The notes: generated from the letters alone by a model not told the origin. 64,000 bases of DNA from Desulfoscipio gibsoniae DSM 7213 (GCF_000233715.2 NC_021184.1:2566001-2630000), one strand, 5' to 3'. Shown: positions 35,683-44,846, numbered from the stretch's first letter. Translations and numbers: made by a program.

Positions 35683-35716
35683 TTTTAGGCGGCAAATATA
35701 CCTTTGCCGCCTAAAA
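35683..35716. repeat. 14-bp-arm hairpin upstream of the lysA promoter
   Basis: TTTTAGGCGGCAAA-TATACC-TTTGCCGCCTAAAA. The A/T flanks are inverted relative to a normal terminator (the 3' arm ends in A on both strands), so it is probably not one. It lies 10 bp from the -35 of lysA. The rest of the gap (35717-35876) shows nothing I can name. Confidence 0.7.
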
Positions 35717-35878
35717 TAATCCATATACGCAACTTACTCAAACAGTTAACCTTTTATTGCAACACACCCTAACATTTTTCGATCTCTAATAACCGGCACT
35801 ATGCTTAAGGCACTAAATGCTAAAGGGAGAAATATGATCCATGGAATACCTGGGCCAGGTTTAAATATTATATCAACT

Positions 35879-35924
35879 GGTACCGTTGGAAAGGTCAACT
35901 TTCAACCTTTCAACACCTGGCACC
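35879..35924. repeat. decayed palindrome (copy C of the dispersed element)
   Basis: Right arm CTTTCAACCTTTCAACACCT... (35899-35924) matches copies A and B with one change, while the left arm GGTACCGTTGGAAAGGTCAA lacks four bases (GGTG). It lies 13 nt after the trpB2 stop codon. Confidence 0.85.
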
Positions 35925-35937
35925 AAAAGTGGGACGC

Positions 35938-37293
35938 CTATATTTTAGGCAAGTTTTTCAGGGCGCTGGACAGTATCTCTTCAGGTAGCGGGTAGTCTTC
36001 CATTTTGCCCGCCATGTACTTGTCGTAGGATGGCAGGTCCAGCAACCCGTGACCGCTCAGGTTAAACAGTATGGTGCGGGCCTCGCCCGCTTCTTTGGCT
36101 GCCAGGGCCTCGTTAATGGCACATTGGATGGCGTGGGATGATTCCGGCGCGGGTACCACGCCCTCGCAGCGGGCAAACAATATAGCTCCCTTGAATATGG
36201 AGGTTTGATCCAAAGAGGTAGCTTCAATAATGCCGTCATGCAGCAACTGGCTTACCAGGGGTGAGTCTCCGTGGTAGCGCAGCCCGCCTGAGTGTATACT
36301 GGGCGGCATGAACTCGGAACCTAAAGTGTACATATACAGCAGTGGAGTCAGTCCGGCCACATCGCCAAAATCGTAAGCGAACTGTCCCCGGGTAAGCGTA
36401 GGACATGAAGAAGGCTCAGCTGCAATGAGCCTTACTTTGGCACCCTGCACAAGCTTATCGTATACAAACGGAAAAGCCATGCCGGAGAAATTGCTGCCGC
36501 CGCCGCAACACGCAATCACTATATCGGGGTAATCCCCGGCTTTGGCCATTTGCTCCTTGGCTTCCAGACCAATGACGGTCTGGTGCAGCATTACATGGTT
36601 CAACACACTGCCCAGGGCATAGTTAGTGTCGTCACGCTGGGCAGCAACTTCCACCGCCTCGCTGATGGCAATGCCCAGGCTGCCCGGGCTTTCCGGATCG
36701 GCAGCCAGCACTTTACGGCCTGCCTCCGTCTCATCGCTGGGACTGGCCACCACCGTGGAACCATAAATTTGCATCATGGACCGGCGGTAGGGTTTTTGAT
36801 CGTAACTCACCTTAACCATGTAAACTTTACATTCCATACCAAAGAAATTGCAGGCCTGGCTCAGGGCCACACCCCACTGGCCAGCTCCCGTTTCGGTAGT
36901 CAGCCGGTTGATACCTTCTTGCTTATTAAAATAAGCCTGTGGCACGGCGGTGTTCAGCTTATGGCTGCCCGCAGGGCTGGCGCCTTCATACTTATAGTAT
37001 ATTTTAGCCGGTGTATCCAGCGCCTTTTCCAGGCGGCGGGCCCGGCAAAGGGGCGAAGGGCGCCACAGGCGGTATATTTCCCGCACCTCATCAGGGATTT
37101 CAATCCACCGCTCCTGGGTGACTTCTTGCTTGATCAACTCCATGGGGAAAATAGCGGATAAATCTTCAGGGCCGACGGGCTGCTTGGTAGCCGGGTGCAG
37201 CGGCGGCTTGGGCAAATTAGGCATGTCCGCCATAATGTTGTACCATTTTTCAGGCATTTCCTTTTCTGTGAGCAAAATCTTTACATCGCTCAT
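35938..37293 (-). CDS. trpB2: tryptophan synthase beta-like protein, TrpB2 type
   Basis: 451 aa, PLP fold-type II. The long N-terminus ([20 protein letters not shown]) and the [13 protein letters not shown] motif mark the TrpB2 subgroup. K112 in GSHKLNT is the PLP lysine; [28 protein letters not shown] binds phosphate. TrpB2 enzymes can make tryptophan from indole and serine without TrpA. ATG start with AGAGGAG upstream. No trpA or other trp gene is near; the neighbours are acyl-CoA dehydratase activases, so it may salvage indole. Confidence 0.92.
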   Translation of the reverse strand: MSDVKILLTEKEMPEKWYNIMADMPNLPKPPLHPATKQPVGPEDLSAIFPMELIKQEVTQERWIEIPDEVREIYRLWRPSPLCRARRLEKALDTPAKIYYKYEGASPAGSHKLNTAVPQAYFNKQEGINRLTTETGAGQWGVALSQACNFFGMECKVYMVKVSYDQKPYRRSMMQIYGSTVVASPSDETEAGRKVLAADPESPGSLGIAISEAVEVAAQRDDTNYALGSVLNHVMLHQTVIGLEAKEQMAKAGDYPDIVIACCGGGSNFSGMAFPFVYDKLVQGAKVRLIAAEPSSCPTLTRGQFAYDFGDVAGLTPLLYMYTLGSEFMPPSIHSGGLRYHGDSPLVSQLLHDGIIEATSLDQTSIFKGAILFARCEGVVPAPESSHAIQCAINEALAAKEAGEARTILFNLSGHGLLDLPSYDKYMAGKMEDYPLPEEILSSALKNLPKI

Positions 37294-37377
37294 CTCTTCT
37301 GAACTCCTCTCTACTCGGGTTTTAAAGAAGTATAAACCCATTGTAGGCTATGATATATTTTTCCGCAAGGGGCAATA

Positions 37378-38352
37378 TTAACTAATTTTTTCGTGACGAG
37401 CCAGGGCATTGCTCCAGCGACCGCAGCGGTCACCCCAGCGGGCAATGACCTTCCCGGATTCAAGTATTTCCACCACTTCGCATACATTGGGACAGCCGTC
37501 ACAGGCAAAACCACCTGCCTTAAAATCCATTTCCGCAACCTCAAATCCCTTAAAACGGGTGCTTTTACGATTGGTGGCTTCCCTGGCCAGCATGGCAGCG
37601 CCCAGTGCCCCCATAACGTTATAATAAGGAGGTACATGCACCGTATAGCCCAGCGCTTTTTCAAAGGCGGTCTTCATACCGGCATTGGCGGCCACCCCGC
37701 CCTGAAACACAATAGGCGGCAGTATCTCTTTGCCTTTGCCTACGTTGTTCAAATAATTGCGCACCAGCGCCTCGCACAGCCCGGCTAAAATATCGGGTAC
37801 ATTATAACCCATTTGCTGTTTATGAATCATATCACTTTCGGCAAAAACCGCGCAGCGCCCCGCAATGCGCACCGGTACTGTGGTCTGCAGCGCCAGGGGG
37901 CCAAACTCTTCAATTTTTATATTCAGGCGGGAGGCCTGCTGGTCTAAAAATGAACCTGTCCCTGCGGCGCAAACTGTATTCATGGCAAAATCCGCCACCA
38001 CCCCGTTGCGCAGTATAATTATTTTGGAGTCCTGGCCACCAATTTCCAATATGGTTTGTACACCGGGCTCCACATTGGAGGCAGCAATGGCGTGAGTTGT
38101 GATTTCATTTTTAATAATATCAGCGCCGGTGATCACCCCGGCCAGGTGACGGCCGCTGCCCGTAGTGCCCACACCGGCCACTTTGACTTTGTCCGGCAGT
38201 GCAGCCTGCATTTGTTTTAAACCCTGCTGCACCACTTCGATGGGTCTTCCCCGGGTGCGCAGGTAAAAGCTCTGTTTTACCGTCCCATCCTCACCAATCA
38301 ACACTAGATTAGTACTCACCGAGCCCACATCTATACCTAGATATCCATACAT
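37378..38352 (-). CDS. acyl-CoA dehydratase activase (BcrAD/BadFG type)
   Basis: 324 aa ASKHA-fold ATPase that in relatives drives one electron into a 2-hydroxyacyl-CoA dehydratase or benzoyl-CoA reductase. GIDVGSVSTNLVLI at the N-terminus is the phosphate-1 motif; EIGGQDSKIIILRNGVV and MNTVCAAGTGSFLDQQASRL hold the second phosphate and the Cys of the bridging [4Fe-4S] cluster; a third block AGRCAVFAESDMIHKQQMG follows. The C-terminus has an extra cysteine-rich tail ACDGCPNVCEVVEI and DRCGRW. ATG overlaps the upstream stop (TAATG). Confidence 0.93.
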   Translation of the reverse strand: MYGYLGIDVGSVSTNLVLIGEDGTVKQSFYLRTRGRPIEVVQQGLKQMQAALPDKVKVAGVGTTGSGRHLAGVITGADIIKNEITTHAIAASNVEPGVQTILEIGGQDSKIIILRNGVVADFAMNTVCAAGTGSFLDQQASRLNIKIEEFGPLALQTTVPVRIAGRCAVFAESDMIHKQQMGYNVPDILAGLCEALVRNYLNNVGKGKEILPPIVFQGGVAANAGMKTAFEKALGYTVHVPPYYNVMGALGAAMLAREATNRKSTRFKGFEVAEMDFKAGGFACDGCPNVCEVVEILESGKVIARWGDRCGRWSNALARHEKIS

Positions 38353-39449
38353 TACGCCAACACCTCCCCGTTTTGTTTTTTTCTGGCCAGCAAATCCACA
38401 AATGCTTCCAACCTGGTAACCAAACCGGCCTCCCCGGACTGTTCGTCCACAATTAATGTCATGGCCGGAATACCCAATTCAGCACTTACCCTGGGCAAAA
38501 TGCTCTGGGCCACTATTTCCGGCATACAAGTAAAGGGTAGCAATTGAATCACGCCGTCATAGCCTTCCTCGGCATACAGTACCGTATTGCCTACAGTTTC
38601 CATGCCGTGCCCGCCTACAAAATGCCCCAAATATTTAACAGCCTTTTGCCTGACTAGATGGCTGCTGCGCATATTTTTTACCAGTCCCATAAACAGGTGT
38701 TCATTAATCCATTCGCTAAGATAAATAGAGCGATCCACTTCCACCCCCAGGTTACCCAGCTTGCGCTCTATATCCAGGTTGGTGAAAGGCTCCAGCAAGG
38801 TGTAGATCTCCCCCACCAGGCCAATACGCAGCACCGGCCTGTGCTTATCCAGCGGTACAGCATTCATCATTTCTACAGCCCTGTTTAGGGCCGCCGGTAG
38901 TTTTTCCGGCACATTCACAGCAATAATTTCCCGCAGCGCGTTCTGCAGCGCCAGGTCGGTAGCACCAGCTTGGATTTCCCGTGGGCGGCAATAATGAGAC
39001 ATCCTTTCCAATTTATCTACCGCCTCAGCCTTGCGGTAACCGAAACGGATACCATTAATCACCCGCCGCCAGGATTGGTGACCGGTGATATGTTTAATCT
39101 TACCCAACAATTCGCCAATGTGTTTTTGGGGCGGCTCGAGCACTACCAGCTGGTACCTGTAGCCAAGATCCCGCAGTATGGCGTGCTCCACATGGGCGTA
39201 ATAGCCAAACCGGCAAGGTCCACACCCACCGGCCATTACAATGGTATCCGCGCCTAATTCTGCTGCCTCCATAAAATTCCCCAAATTTAGTTTTAGTGGC
39301 ATACAAGCAAATTCAGGGGCATGCTTGACCCCCAGCAGCAACGTTTTTTTGCTGGAGGGCGGCGGCACCACCACCTCAACGTTGAGATATTCCAGCATGG
39401 CTTTAATACATATCCACATATGTCCCATGTGGGGGTAAACTACCTTCAC
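38352..39449 (-). CDS. acyl-CoA dehydratase activase-related protein (DUF2229-like)
   Basis: 365 aa. Related to the portion that follows the ATPase modules in the large fused activases and to the dehydratase alpha/beta fold. Cysteines in EFACMPLKLNLGNFMEAAEL and GGCGPCRFGYYAHV could bind a cluster; a later QLLPFTCMPEIVAQ and LIVDEQSGEAGLVTRLEAF are family hallmarks shared with the next gene upstream. GTG start with AAGGTG. Translationally coupled to the activase downstream. Confidence 0.85.
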   Translation of the reverse strand: MKVVYPHMGHMWICIKAMLEYLNVEVVVPPPSSKKTLLLGVKHAPEFACMPLKLNLGNFMEAAELGADTIVMAGGCGPCRFGYYAHVEHAILRDLGYRYQLVVLEPPQKHIGELLGKIKHITGHQSWRRVINGIRFGYRKAEAVDKLERMSHYCRPREIQAGATDLALQNALREIIAVNVPEKLPAALNRAVEMMNAVPLDKHRPVLRIGLVGEIYTLLEPFTNLDIERKLGNLGVEVDRSIYLSEWINEHLFMGLVKNMRSSHLVRQKAVKYLGHFVGGHGMETVGNTVLYAEEGYDGVIQLLPFTCMPEIVAQSILPRVSAELGIPAMTLIVDEQSGEAGLVTRLEAFVDLLARKKQNGEVLA

Positions 39450-39478
39450 TGATATCTACACCTTTCCTACTCATCTAT

Positions 39479-40474
39479 CTACAACGTGGCAGCCACATCG
39501 TCCAGTTGGCGGCGCCATCTGACCATATCCATAAACGCCTCAAGGCGCGTGATCATACCGGCCTCACCGGTATGTTCGTCAATGGTCAAATTAAGCAATG
39601 GCTTGCGCGAACCTTGCCGGGCGTATCTTTCAATTAACTCTCCCGTCATTGAATCCGGCCCACAGCCAAAGGAGGCCACATGAATCAGCCCGTCCACATC
39701 CGGGTGGTCGAAATAGTAAAAAGCGGCACCCACCATGCGCTGGTTTAATGTCCAAAACAACTGTTTGGGCAGTTTGCCGGCCTCCCTGCGAAAGACATCA
39801 TCCGGCAAGTGATCCGCGGTTACAACATTAGCCCCGTATTCCCGCAGCCTCTTAATCATGTTCATACTGATATAGCGATCATATATATTGTACGGGTGGC
39901 CGATAACAGCAATGGTGACGTCATGAACGCCTCCATCTTGGCCCTGGTTGCCATAATTGGGTTTGTCTCCATCTTCAACCGGCAGCCGTCCCGCCTCCAT
40001 ATCCCGGTAATGACTATGCAGCGATTCCAGAGAAGCTTTATAGGCCATATAAATGCGGGCCGGGTTGCGGGTAAACTGCCTGCCCACCGCATAAAACAAA
40101 TTATACAGGCTGCTGCCTTTGCGGTATAAATCCATATTGTTATCAATTAGAGGCGGCAGGTTATCAATATTATTACGCACCATGTCGGGAAAACCCAAAA
40201 ACTTGGGGCAGATATATTCCCTCCGGGCAGTGCTGACTATGCGCGGCAGAAATATGTAGTCCACCCTGTCCTTAAGATCCAGTACATGGCCCACCGCCAG
40301 CTTGACAGGCAAACAAGCCTCATCAACGGTGGATTTTAATCCTTTTTCTAATATCCCCCTGGTGGTCTCCCGGGAAACCACGGTTTTTACGCCCAGGCGG
40401 TCAAAGAAAGTTTTCCACTGAGGATAATAGTAATAGTAAAGCAAAGCTCTGGGTATGCCCACTGTAACGGACAT
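39479..40474 (-). CDS. acyl-CoA dehydratase activase-related protein (DUF2229)
   Basis: 331 aa. N-terminus MSVTVGIPRALLYYYYYPQW and STVDEACLPVKLAVGHVLDL are typical of DUF2229; IFLPRIVSTARREYICPKFL provides another Cys. Near the end HVASFGCGPDSMTGELIE and LTIDEHTGEAGMITRLEAF match the neighbouring 365-aa protein, so the two are likely distant paralogues. ATG with GGAGG. First gene of the three-gene activase group. Confidence 0.87.
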   Translation of the reverse strand: MSVTVGIPRALLYYYYYPQWKTFFDRLGVKTVVSRETTRGILEKGLKSTVDEACLPVKLAVGHVLDLKDRVDYIFLPRIVSTARREYICPKFLGFPDMVRNNIDNLPPLIDNNMDLYRKGSSLYNLFYAVGRQFTRNPARIYMAYKASLESLHSHYRDMEAGRLPVEDGDKPNYGNQGQDGGVHDVTIAVIGHPYNIYDRYISMNMIKRLREYGANVVTADHLPDDVFRREAGKLPKQLFWTLNQRMVGAAFYYFDHPDVDGLIHVASFGCGPDSMTGELIERYARQGSRKPLLNLTIDEHTGEAGMITRLEAFMDMVRWRRQLDDVAATL

Positions 40475-40603
40475 AGTTAAAATGCCTCCGTTCCGGTACT
40501 TTTCTCACATTAAGGTATTATGAACTAAAAAATAAATTGGTATACAAGGTTGCATTTTTATTTTCACATTTGTCCAATAATCGATGGTTCAATGGCCATA
40601 AAT

Positions 40604-40638
40604 ATAAAAAAACCCGGCACATGTCCAGGTTTTTTTTT
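40604..40638 (-). terminator. intrinsic terminator after spoVAF
   Basis: Minus-strand AACCTGG-ACATGTG-CCGGGTT stem followed by seven T. It separates the spoIIA/spoVA run from the activase genes. Confidence 0.85.
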
Positions 40639-40699
40639 ATTATCATACGAAACCCCAGTTAACATATTTTGGTTATAGCTTTGGTACAAAAAGCCACAA

Positions 40700-42232
40700 T
40701 TATCTTTTATCCTGCTTCTTATTCCGTTCCTCCGGTTTGCGAGCCGGTACCGGAACAGCCTGCCGGTCTGAATCACGGGGTTTTAAAATACTGGGCCGCA
40801 CATTGCTCACCGGTACCGGGCGGCGCACTATAATGTTGTATAAAGCCCTGGCATTAAAGGGTATCAGCGGCCACATGTAAGGCACCCCGAAAGAACGGGT
40901 AAATACCATTAAAGCCAGCACCAGCACCATGCCCAGCAGTAACCCGGGCAGGCGGAAAAATCCCACCATTACCAGCAAGAACAAGCGGATCAGCCGGTTG
41001 GCGAAGCCCAATTCGTAACTGGGCGTAAGGTAATTGCCAACCACCGCCGCAGCTGTATACATAATCACTTCAGCGTTAAACAGCCCCACGGTCACCGCCA
41101 GATCACCGATCAATAGCGCGGCAATAAGGCCAACCGCAGTAGCTAGCGCGGTGGGAGTGTGGATGGTGGCCATGCGCACCATGTCCACTGCTGCCTCGGC
41201 AATGAGAAACTGAATAAATATTGGTATTTTCCCTATTTCCTCAGGTCCGATAAATTTCAGTGCAGGCGGCAGTATACCGGGCTGCAGCACCGCCAGCAGC
41301 CACAGGGGCAGTAGAAACACGGAAGCGGCCACCCCCATGTACCTGATAAAGCGCATAAATACCCCCGCCGCAGGGTTTTGCCGGTATTCCTCGGCGTGCT
41401 GCATGTGGTGGAAATAGGTGGCCGGAGTAATCATGACGCTGGGCGAGGTATCCACCATCACCAACACATGTCCTTCCAGCAAGTGTATAGCGGCCACGTC
41501 CGGCCTTTCCGTATAACGCACTCTGGGTAGCGGGTTCCAATAGTTCCCGGGTGTAATAAGCTCTTCCACAGCCTTCTCAGCCATCGGCAGCCCATCAATA
41601 TTAATCGCACCAATTTTTTCCCGGATACTGTCGACCAAATCCTCATTGGCAATATCCTCAATGTAGCAGATAACTATATCTGTCTTGGAACGATTCCCCG
41701 CCTGGGTATATTCCATACGCAGCTTGGGGTCCCGAATGCGACGTCTGATCAGTGCAGTGTTAAATACCAGCGTTTCAGTAAAACCATCCCTGGAGCCCCG
41801 CACCACTCTTTCCAAATCGGGTTCTTCGGGATTACGGGCCGGGTAGGTACGAACATCCAGCAAGATGGCCTGATCCAGTCCGTCAACAATAAGGGCCAGA
41901 GGGCCGGAAAGCATTTTTTCGATCAAGTCTTCCAGGTATTCCGACGGCTGCACTTCAACGTAGTTAATATGCTTTAAAAAAAGTTTTTGAAATGCATCCA
42001 CTGACAGGTCTTCATGGTCCAATTGATGCAAGTTGTATAAAATTTCCGTCATCAATTCGGCATTCGCAAAGGCATCGACAAACAACATTAATGTCTTGCG
42101 ACCACCGATAATCATTTCCCGCCTGACGATATCAAAGTTTTTATCAAAAGCTAATTTTTCAGCCAGCAAATCTTTGTTGACATCCAGGTGTTTACTTAGC
42201 CTGGTCTTGTTCTCAATGGCAGCGGGTGCCAT
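40700..42232 (-). CDS. spoVAF: spore germination protein SpoVAF (GerA family)
   Basis: 510 aa, GerAA-like subunit. A soluble N-terminal ~290 residues (DVNKDLLAEKLAFDKNFDIV; LLDVRTYPARNPEEPDLERV with the family PxR and RGSRDGF motif) followed by about five membrane segments (residues ~300-460) and a basic tail. SpoVAF with FigP forms a channel that amplifies germination. ATG at 42230-42232 follows AGAGGAG; the gene overlaps the end of spoVAE by 20 bp. Last gene before the terminator. Confidence 0.94.
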   Translation of the reverse strand: MAPAAIENKTRLSKHLDVNKDLLAEKLAFDKNFDIVRREMIIGGRKTLMLFVDAFANAELMTEILYNLHQLDHEDLSVDAFQKLFLKHINYVEVQPSEYLEDLIEKMLSGPLALIVDGLDQAILLDVRTYPARNPEEPDLERVVRGSRDGFTETLVFNTALIRRRIRDPKLRMEYTQAGNRSKTDIVICYIEDIANEDLVDSIREKIGAINIDGLPMAEKAVEELITPGNYWNPLPRVRYTERPDVAAIHLLEGHVLVMVDTSPSVMITPATYFHHMQHAEEYRQNPAAGVFMRFIRYMGVAASVFLLPLWLLAVLQPGILPPALKFIGPEEIGKIPIFIQFLIAEAAVDMVRMATIHTPTALATAVGLIAALLIGDLAVTVGLFNAEVIMYTAAAVVGNYLTPSYELGFANRLIRLFLLVMVGFFRLPGLLLGMVLVLALMVFTRSFGVPYMWPLIPFNARALYNIIVRRPVPVSNVRPSILKPRDSDRQAVPVPARKPEERNKKQDKR

Positions 42233-42797
42233 CGTATCCACTCCTCTTGATAATTTCCCTTAATGCTTTAGTAGTTAGCGGCGCACCGAAAGCATAGGAA
42301 TCGGCATAATTCATTTTACCTACATCACCAATACCTATAATTACCGGCAGATTTAACTCATCCAACACTTCCACGGTATCACCACACAGTACATCACCGT
42401 TGCAGCCACTGGCCTGCCCCAATTTATCCACCGGCCCGTCCACTAAATCGGCGTGGCAGTCCACTGATAAATCTACATGGGCTCCGTGCGTAAACTCGGT
42501 ATTGGAGGCCACCGCCAGGGCACCTAAAATGCGTATATCCGGGTGCCGGGCCAGGTAAGCCAGCGCCGACTCACCGCGTCCCATGCCGTGCTTACCCTTA
42601 TCATCAAGCATAATCACCACCGGCTCGTGAGCAGCCTGCTTAATTAAACAGACCAATTGTTCCCCTGTCAAAGTAGTTGGGTTGCCGGCCGATGCGGAAA
42701 TACAGCGGGCCCCAATGTTATGCGCAGCTATTTCCACAGTTCTTTTAGCCATTTTGTCCCCGTCTGTCACCACTATTACACTGATTGGTTTACCCAC
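42213..42797 (-). CDS. spoVAE: stage V sporulation protein AE (SpoVAEa)
   Basis: 194 aa soluble protein of the SpoVAEa family: ISVIVVTDGDKMAKRTVEIA, RCISASAGNPTTLTGEQLV, VVIMLDDKGKHGMGRGESAL and HGAHVDLSVDCHADLVDGPV. It has one Toprim-like acidic DDKG motif. In Bacillus it lies in the spoVA operon encoding the dipicolinate channel, on the outer surface of the inner membrane. GTG with AAGGGGAG. Here spoVAC, AD and AEb are not adjacent. Confidence 0.93.
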   Translation of the reverse strand: MGKPISVIVVTDGDKMAKRTVEIAAHNIGARCISASAGNPTTLTGEQLVCLIKQAAHEPVVIMLDDKGKHGMGRGESALAYLARHPDIRILGALAVASNTEFTHGAHVDLSVDCHADLVDGPVDKLGQASGCNGDVLCGDTVEVLDELNLPVIIGIGDVGKMNYADSYAFGAPLTTKALREIIKRSGYDGTRCH

Positions 42798-42865
42798 TAT
42801 TTGCTCCCCTTGTATATCCAGTGATTATCTTTGGGATAATTAGGATTGTTTACATAGTAACCCCA

Positions 42866-42907
42866 GTTAAAATAAGGACACCTTAAAAGGTGTCCTTATT
42901 TTTTAAC
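42866..42907 (-). terminator. intrinsic terminator after dodecin gene
   Basis: Long stem AATAAGGACACCTT / AAGGTGTCCTTATT on the minus strand with T-rich 3' end; it starts at the dodecin stop codon. It would separate the sigF-dodecin transcript from spoVAE-AF, allowing partial read-through. Confidence 0.85.
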
Positions 42908-43097
42908 TGGTATGAGCTACTTTGAGGTTAGCTTTATACTCCACTACCCGGCCATTTTCCACATTGGCAGTAAAGTTAACTACCTCCACACCAACAATAT
43001 TGTTTGTTGTTTTGGAGGCTTCGGTAATAGCAGACTGCACCGCACTGCGCCAACCGTCTGTTGATTCCCCCACCATTTCCATAACTTTGATATGCAT
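42903..43097 (-). CDS. dodecin family flavin-binding protein
   Basis: 64 aa, the usual dodecin size. Small beta-alpha-beta-beta protein that forms a dodecamer storing flavin. Sequence pattern MHIKVMEMVGESTDGWRSAV, AITEASKTTNNIVGVEVVNF, VEYKANLKVAH matches. The conserved W (in GWRSAV) stacks on the isoalloxazine ring. ATG at 43095-43097 with AGGGGGAT upstream; a longer reading adds 13 unsupported residues. It sits between sigF and spoVAE. Confidence 0.9.
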   Translation of the reverse strand: MHIKVMEMVGESTDGWRSAVQSAITEASKTTNNIVGVEVVNFTANVENGRVVEYKANLKVAHTS

Positions 43098-43169
43098 AAT
43101 ACAATCCCCCTTCTGCAAAATTAATTCTATTGGCAATTGTATTATTTGTTCTATAACGTTTTTTATACG

Positions 43170-43946
43170 TTACTGGGCGCTTTCCATCAAGTCCCGCAGT
43201 TTTTGCAGAGCCTGACGTTCCAAGCGGGAAACCTGCACCTGGGAAAGTCCCAGCCGGTCAGCAATTTCCCCCTGGGTTTTATCGCCGAAAAATCGCCACA
43301 GCAGTATGAGCCGGTCCCTGTCCGGTAATCTCTTCAGCACCTCTTTTACAGCAATATTATCCAGCCAGGGCATATCTCCACCGTCACCCTCGCTAAGCTG
43401 GTCAAGCAAATATATGGGATCACCGTCATCCTGGTGCAGTGTTTCATAAATGGAGGCCGGGGATTGGGATGCCTCCAGTGCCGTCACTACTTCCTCCCTG
43501 GGTATCCCTAATTCAACGGCAATTTCATTAATTGTAGGCTCACGGCCCATTTTAGCCACCAGAATATCCCGTGTCTGCTGAACTTTATAAGCAGTTTCTT
43601 TAATGGAGCGGCTTACCTTGATGGGGTTGTCATCACGTAAAAACCGCCTTATTTCGCCCACTATCATGGGCACAGCATAAGTGGAAAAGCGCACATTATA
43701 GCTCATGTCAAACTTATCAATGGCCTTCATTAACCCGATGCAGCCAATCTGAAAAAGGTCCTCCAACTCATAACCCCGGTTTTGAAAGCGCTTGACCAGG
43801 TTGAAAACCAGCTTTAAATTGCAATTGACCAGTCGTTCCCTGGCTTGCTCGTCCCCTGCCTGGGCCCGGGATAGCAGGTCTTTCATTTCCGCATCCTTAA
43901 GCAGGGGAAAGCGGGGCAGGTTCATTTCCATTAACCGATTACTCAT
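43170..43946 (-). CDS. sigF: RNA polymerase sporulation sigma factor F
   Basis: First forespore-specific sigma factor. 258 aa, regions 2 to 4 complete: NLVKRFQNRGYELEDLFQIG and FSTYAVPMIVGEIRRFLRDD (region 2), IKVSRSIKETAYKVQ (region 3), DKTQGEIADRLGLSQVQVSR (region 4 helix-turn-helix). Held inactive by SpoIIAB until SpoIIAA releases it. ATG with GGGGGA. Eleven bp after spoIIAB. Confidence 0.97.
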   Translation of the reverse strand: MSNRLMEMNLPRFPLLKDAEMKDLLSRAQAGDEQARERLVNCNLKLVFNLVKRFQNRGYELEDLFQIGCIGLMKAIDKFDMSYNVRFSTYAVPMIVGEIRRFLRDDNPIKVSRSIKETAYKVQQTRDILVAKMGREPTINEIAVELGIPREEVVTALEASQSPASIYETLHQDDGDPIYLLDQLSEGDGGDMPWLDNIAVKEVLKRLPDRDRLILLWRFFGDKTQGEIADRLGLSQVQVSRLERQALQKLRDLMESAQ

Positions 43947-43957
43947 GGTTATTCCCC

Positions 43958-44398
43958 CTATTGCTCAGGCACTGCTTTACGGCCGGGTGTACCCGCCCTT
44001 CTGCTCATTTTTACCCGAGTGCCCTTACCCGGTGAGGAAGATACATTAAACTTTTCCATAAATGACTGCATAAAGGAAAATCCCAGGCCCATCCGCTCCG
44101 GATTAGTGGAATAAGCGGGTTCCATAGCTTTGGGAATATCTTTTATACCCTTACCATGATCAATTACTTCTATTTCCATAAATTCCTCAGCAACTTTTAT
44201 TTCCAACCGGACTGTACAGTCCGGGTTACTATCATACCCATGAACTATAGCATTGGTCACCGCTTCGGAGACCGCCACCTTAATTTCTTCTAAATCAGAT
44301 AATGTAAAATCCAACTGAGAGGCAAAAGCTGCCACTGCTACCCGGGCAAAAGAAACGTTTACCGGACGGCTGGAAAACTCAAGCACGGCTTTATTCAA
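43958..44398 (-). CDS. spoIIAB: anti-sigma F factor, serine kinase
   Basis: 146 aa GHKL-fold kinase that binds sigma F and phosphorylates SpoIIAA. N box EAVTNAIVHGYDSN, G1 box IDHGKGIKDI, and GMGLGFSFM-type G2/G3 (ERMGLGFSFMQSFM) are present. TTG start with AAGGAGG upstream, unusual but supported by spacing. 109 bp separate it from spoIIAA, longer than in Bacillus, where the two overlap. Confidence 0.96.
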   Translation of the reverse strand: MNKAVLEFSSRPVNVSFARVAVAAFASQLDFTLSDLEEIKVAVSEAVTNAIVHGYDSNPDCTVRLEIKVAEEFMEIEVIDHGKGIKDIPKAMEPAYSTNPERMGLGFSFMQSFMEKFNVSSSPGKGTRVKMSRRAGTPGRKAVPEQ

Positions 44399-44507
44399 TT
44401 ACTGCAACCTCCTTTACAGGCCAGGCTACCTGGCATCTCTCTATAAACCAGCTAATGTATTGGTTGAATACTCATATGTTTTAGTTTAGCTAATCTTTAA
44501 CAGCTCT

Positions 44508-44846
44508 CTATCCAATCTTGTCCTTCAGTATATTAACCGAAGGATACATTTCCATCAAACGTGGCAGTCCGGACAGATCCAGCACTTTTTTCACCTGGGG
44601 CTTGGCACCTACCAGATACACCTTTCCCCCCCCGGCTGCAACTTTTTTGTACCGGCCTAAAATAACCCCCAAACCGGCGCTATCCACAAAATCCACTTTG
44701 GTCAAGTCAAAGACCAGCCGGTTGACAGCATAATCCGTAAGTGCCCGGTCCACATCTTGACGCAGTGAATCGGTCAGACTAATATCTACCTCACCGACTA
44801 CAGATACTATCAGATAATTATTTTCCCTTTTAATTGTATAATTCAC
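44508..44846 (-). CDS. spoIIAA: anti-sigma F factor antagonist
   Basis: 112 aa STAS-domain protein. Dephosphorylated form releases sigma F from SpoIIAB. S56 in VDSAGLGVIL is the residue phosphorylated by SpoIIAB. GTG at 44844-44846 with GAGGTGG upstream gives a start aligned with homologues; the longer reading would add 14 residues. First gene of its operon; a sigma-A-like promoter lies 50 bp upstream. Confidence 0.95.
   Translation of the reverse strand: MNYTIKRENNYLIVSVVGEVDISLTDSLRQDVDRALTDYAVNRLVFDLTKVDFVDSAGLGVILGRYKKVAAGGGKVYLVGAKPQVKKVLDLSGLPRLMEMYPSVNILKDKIG

Noticed and set aside
36550-37161. 203-codon plus-strand ORF antisense to trpB2
   Set aside because: Shadow frame; no ribosome binding site.
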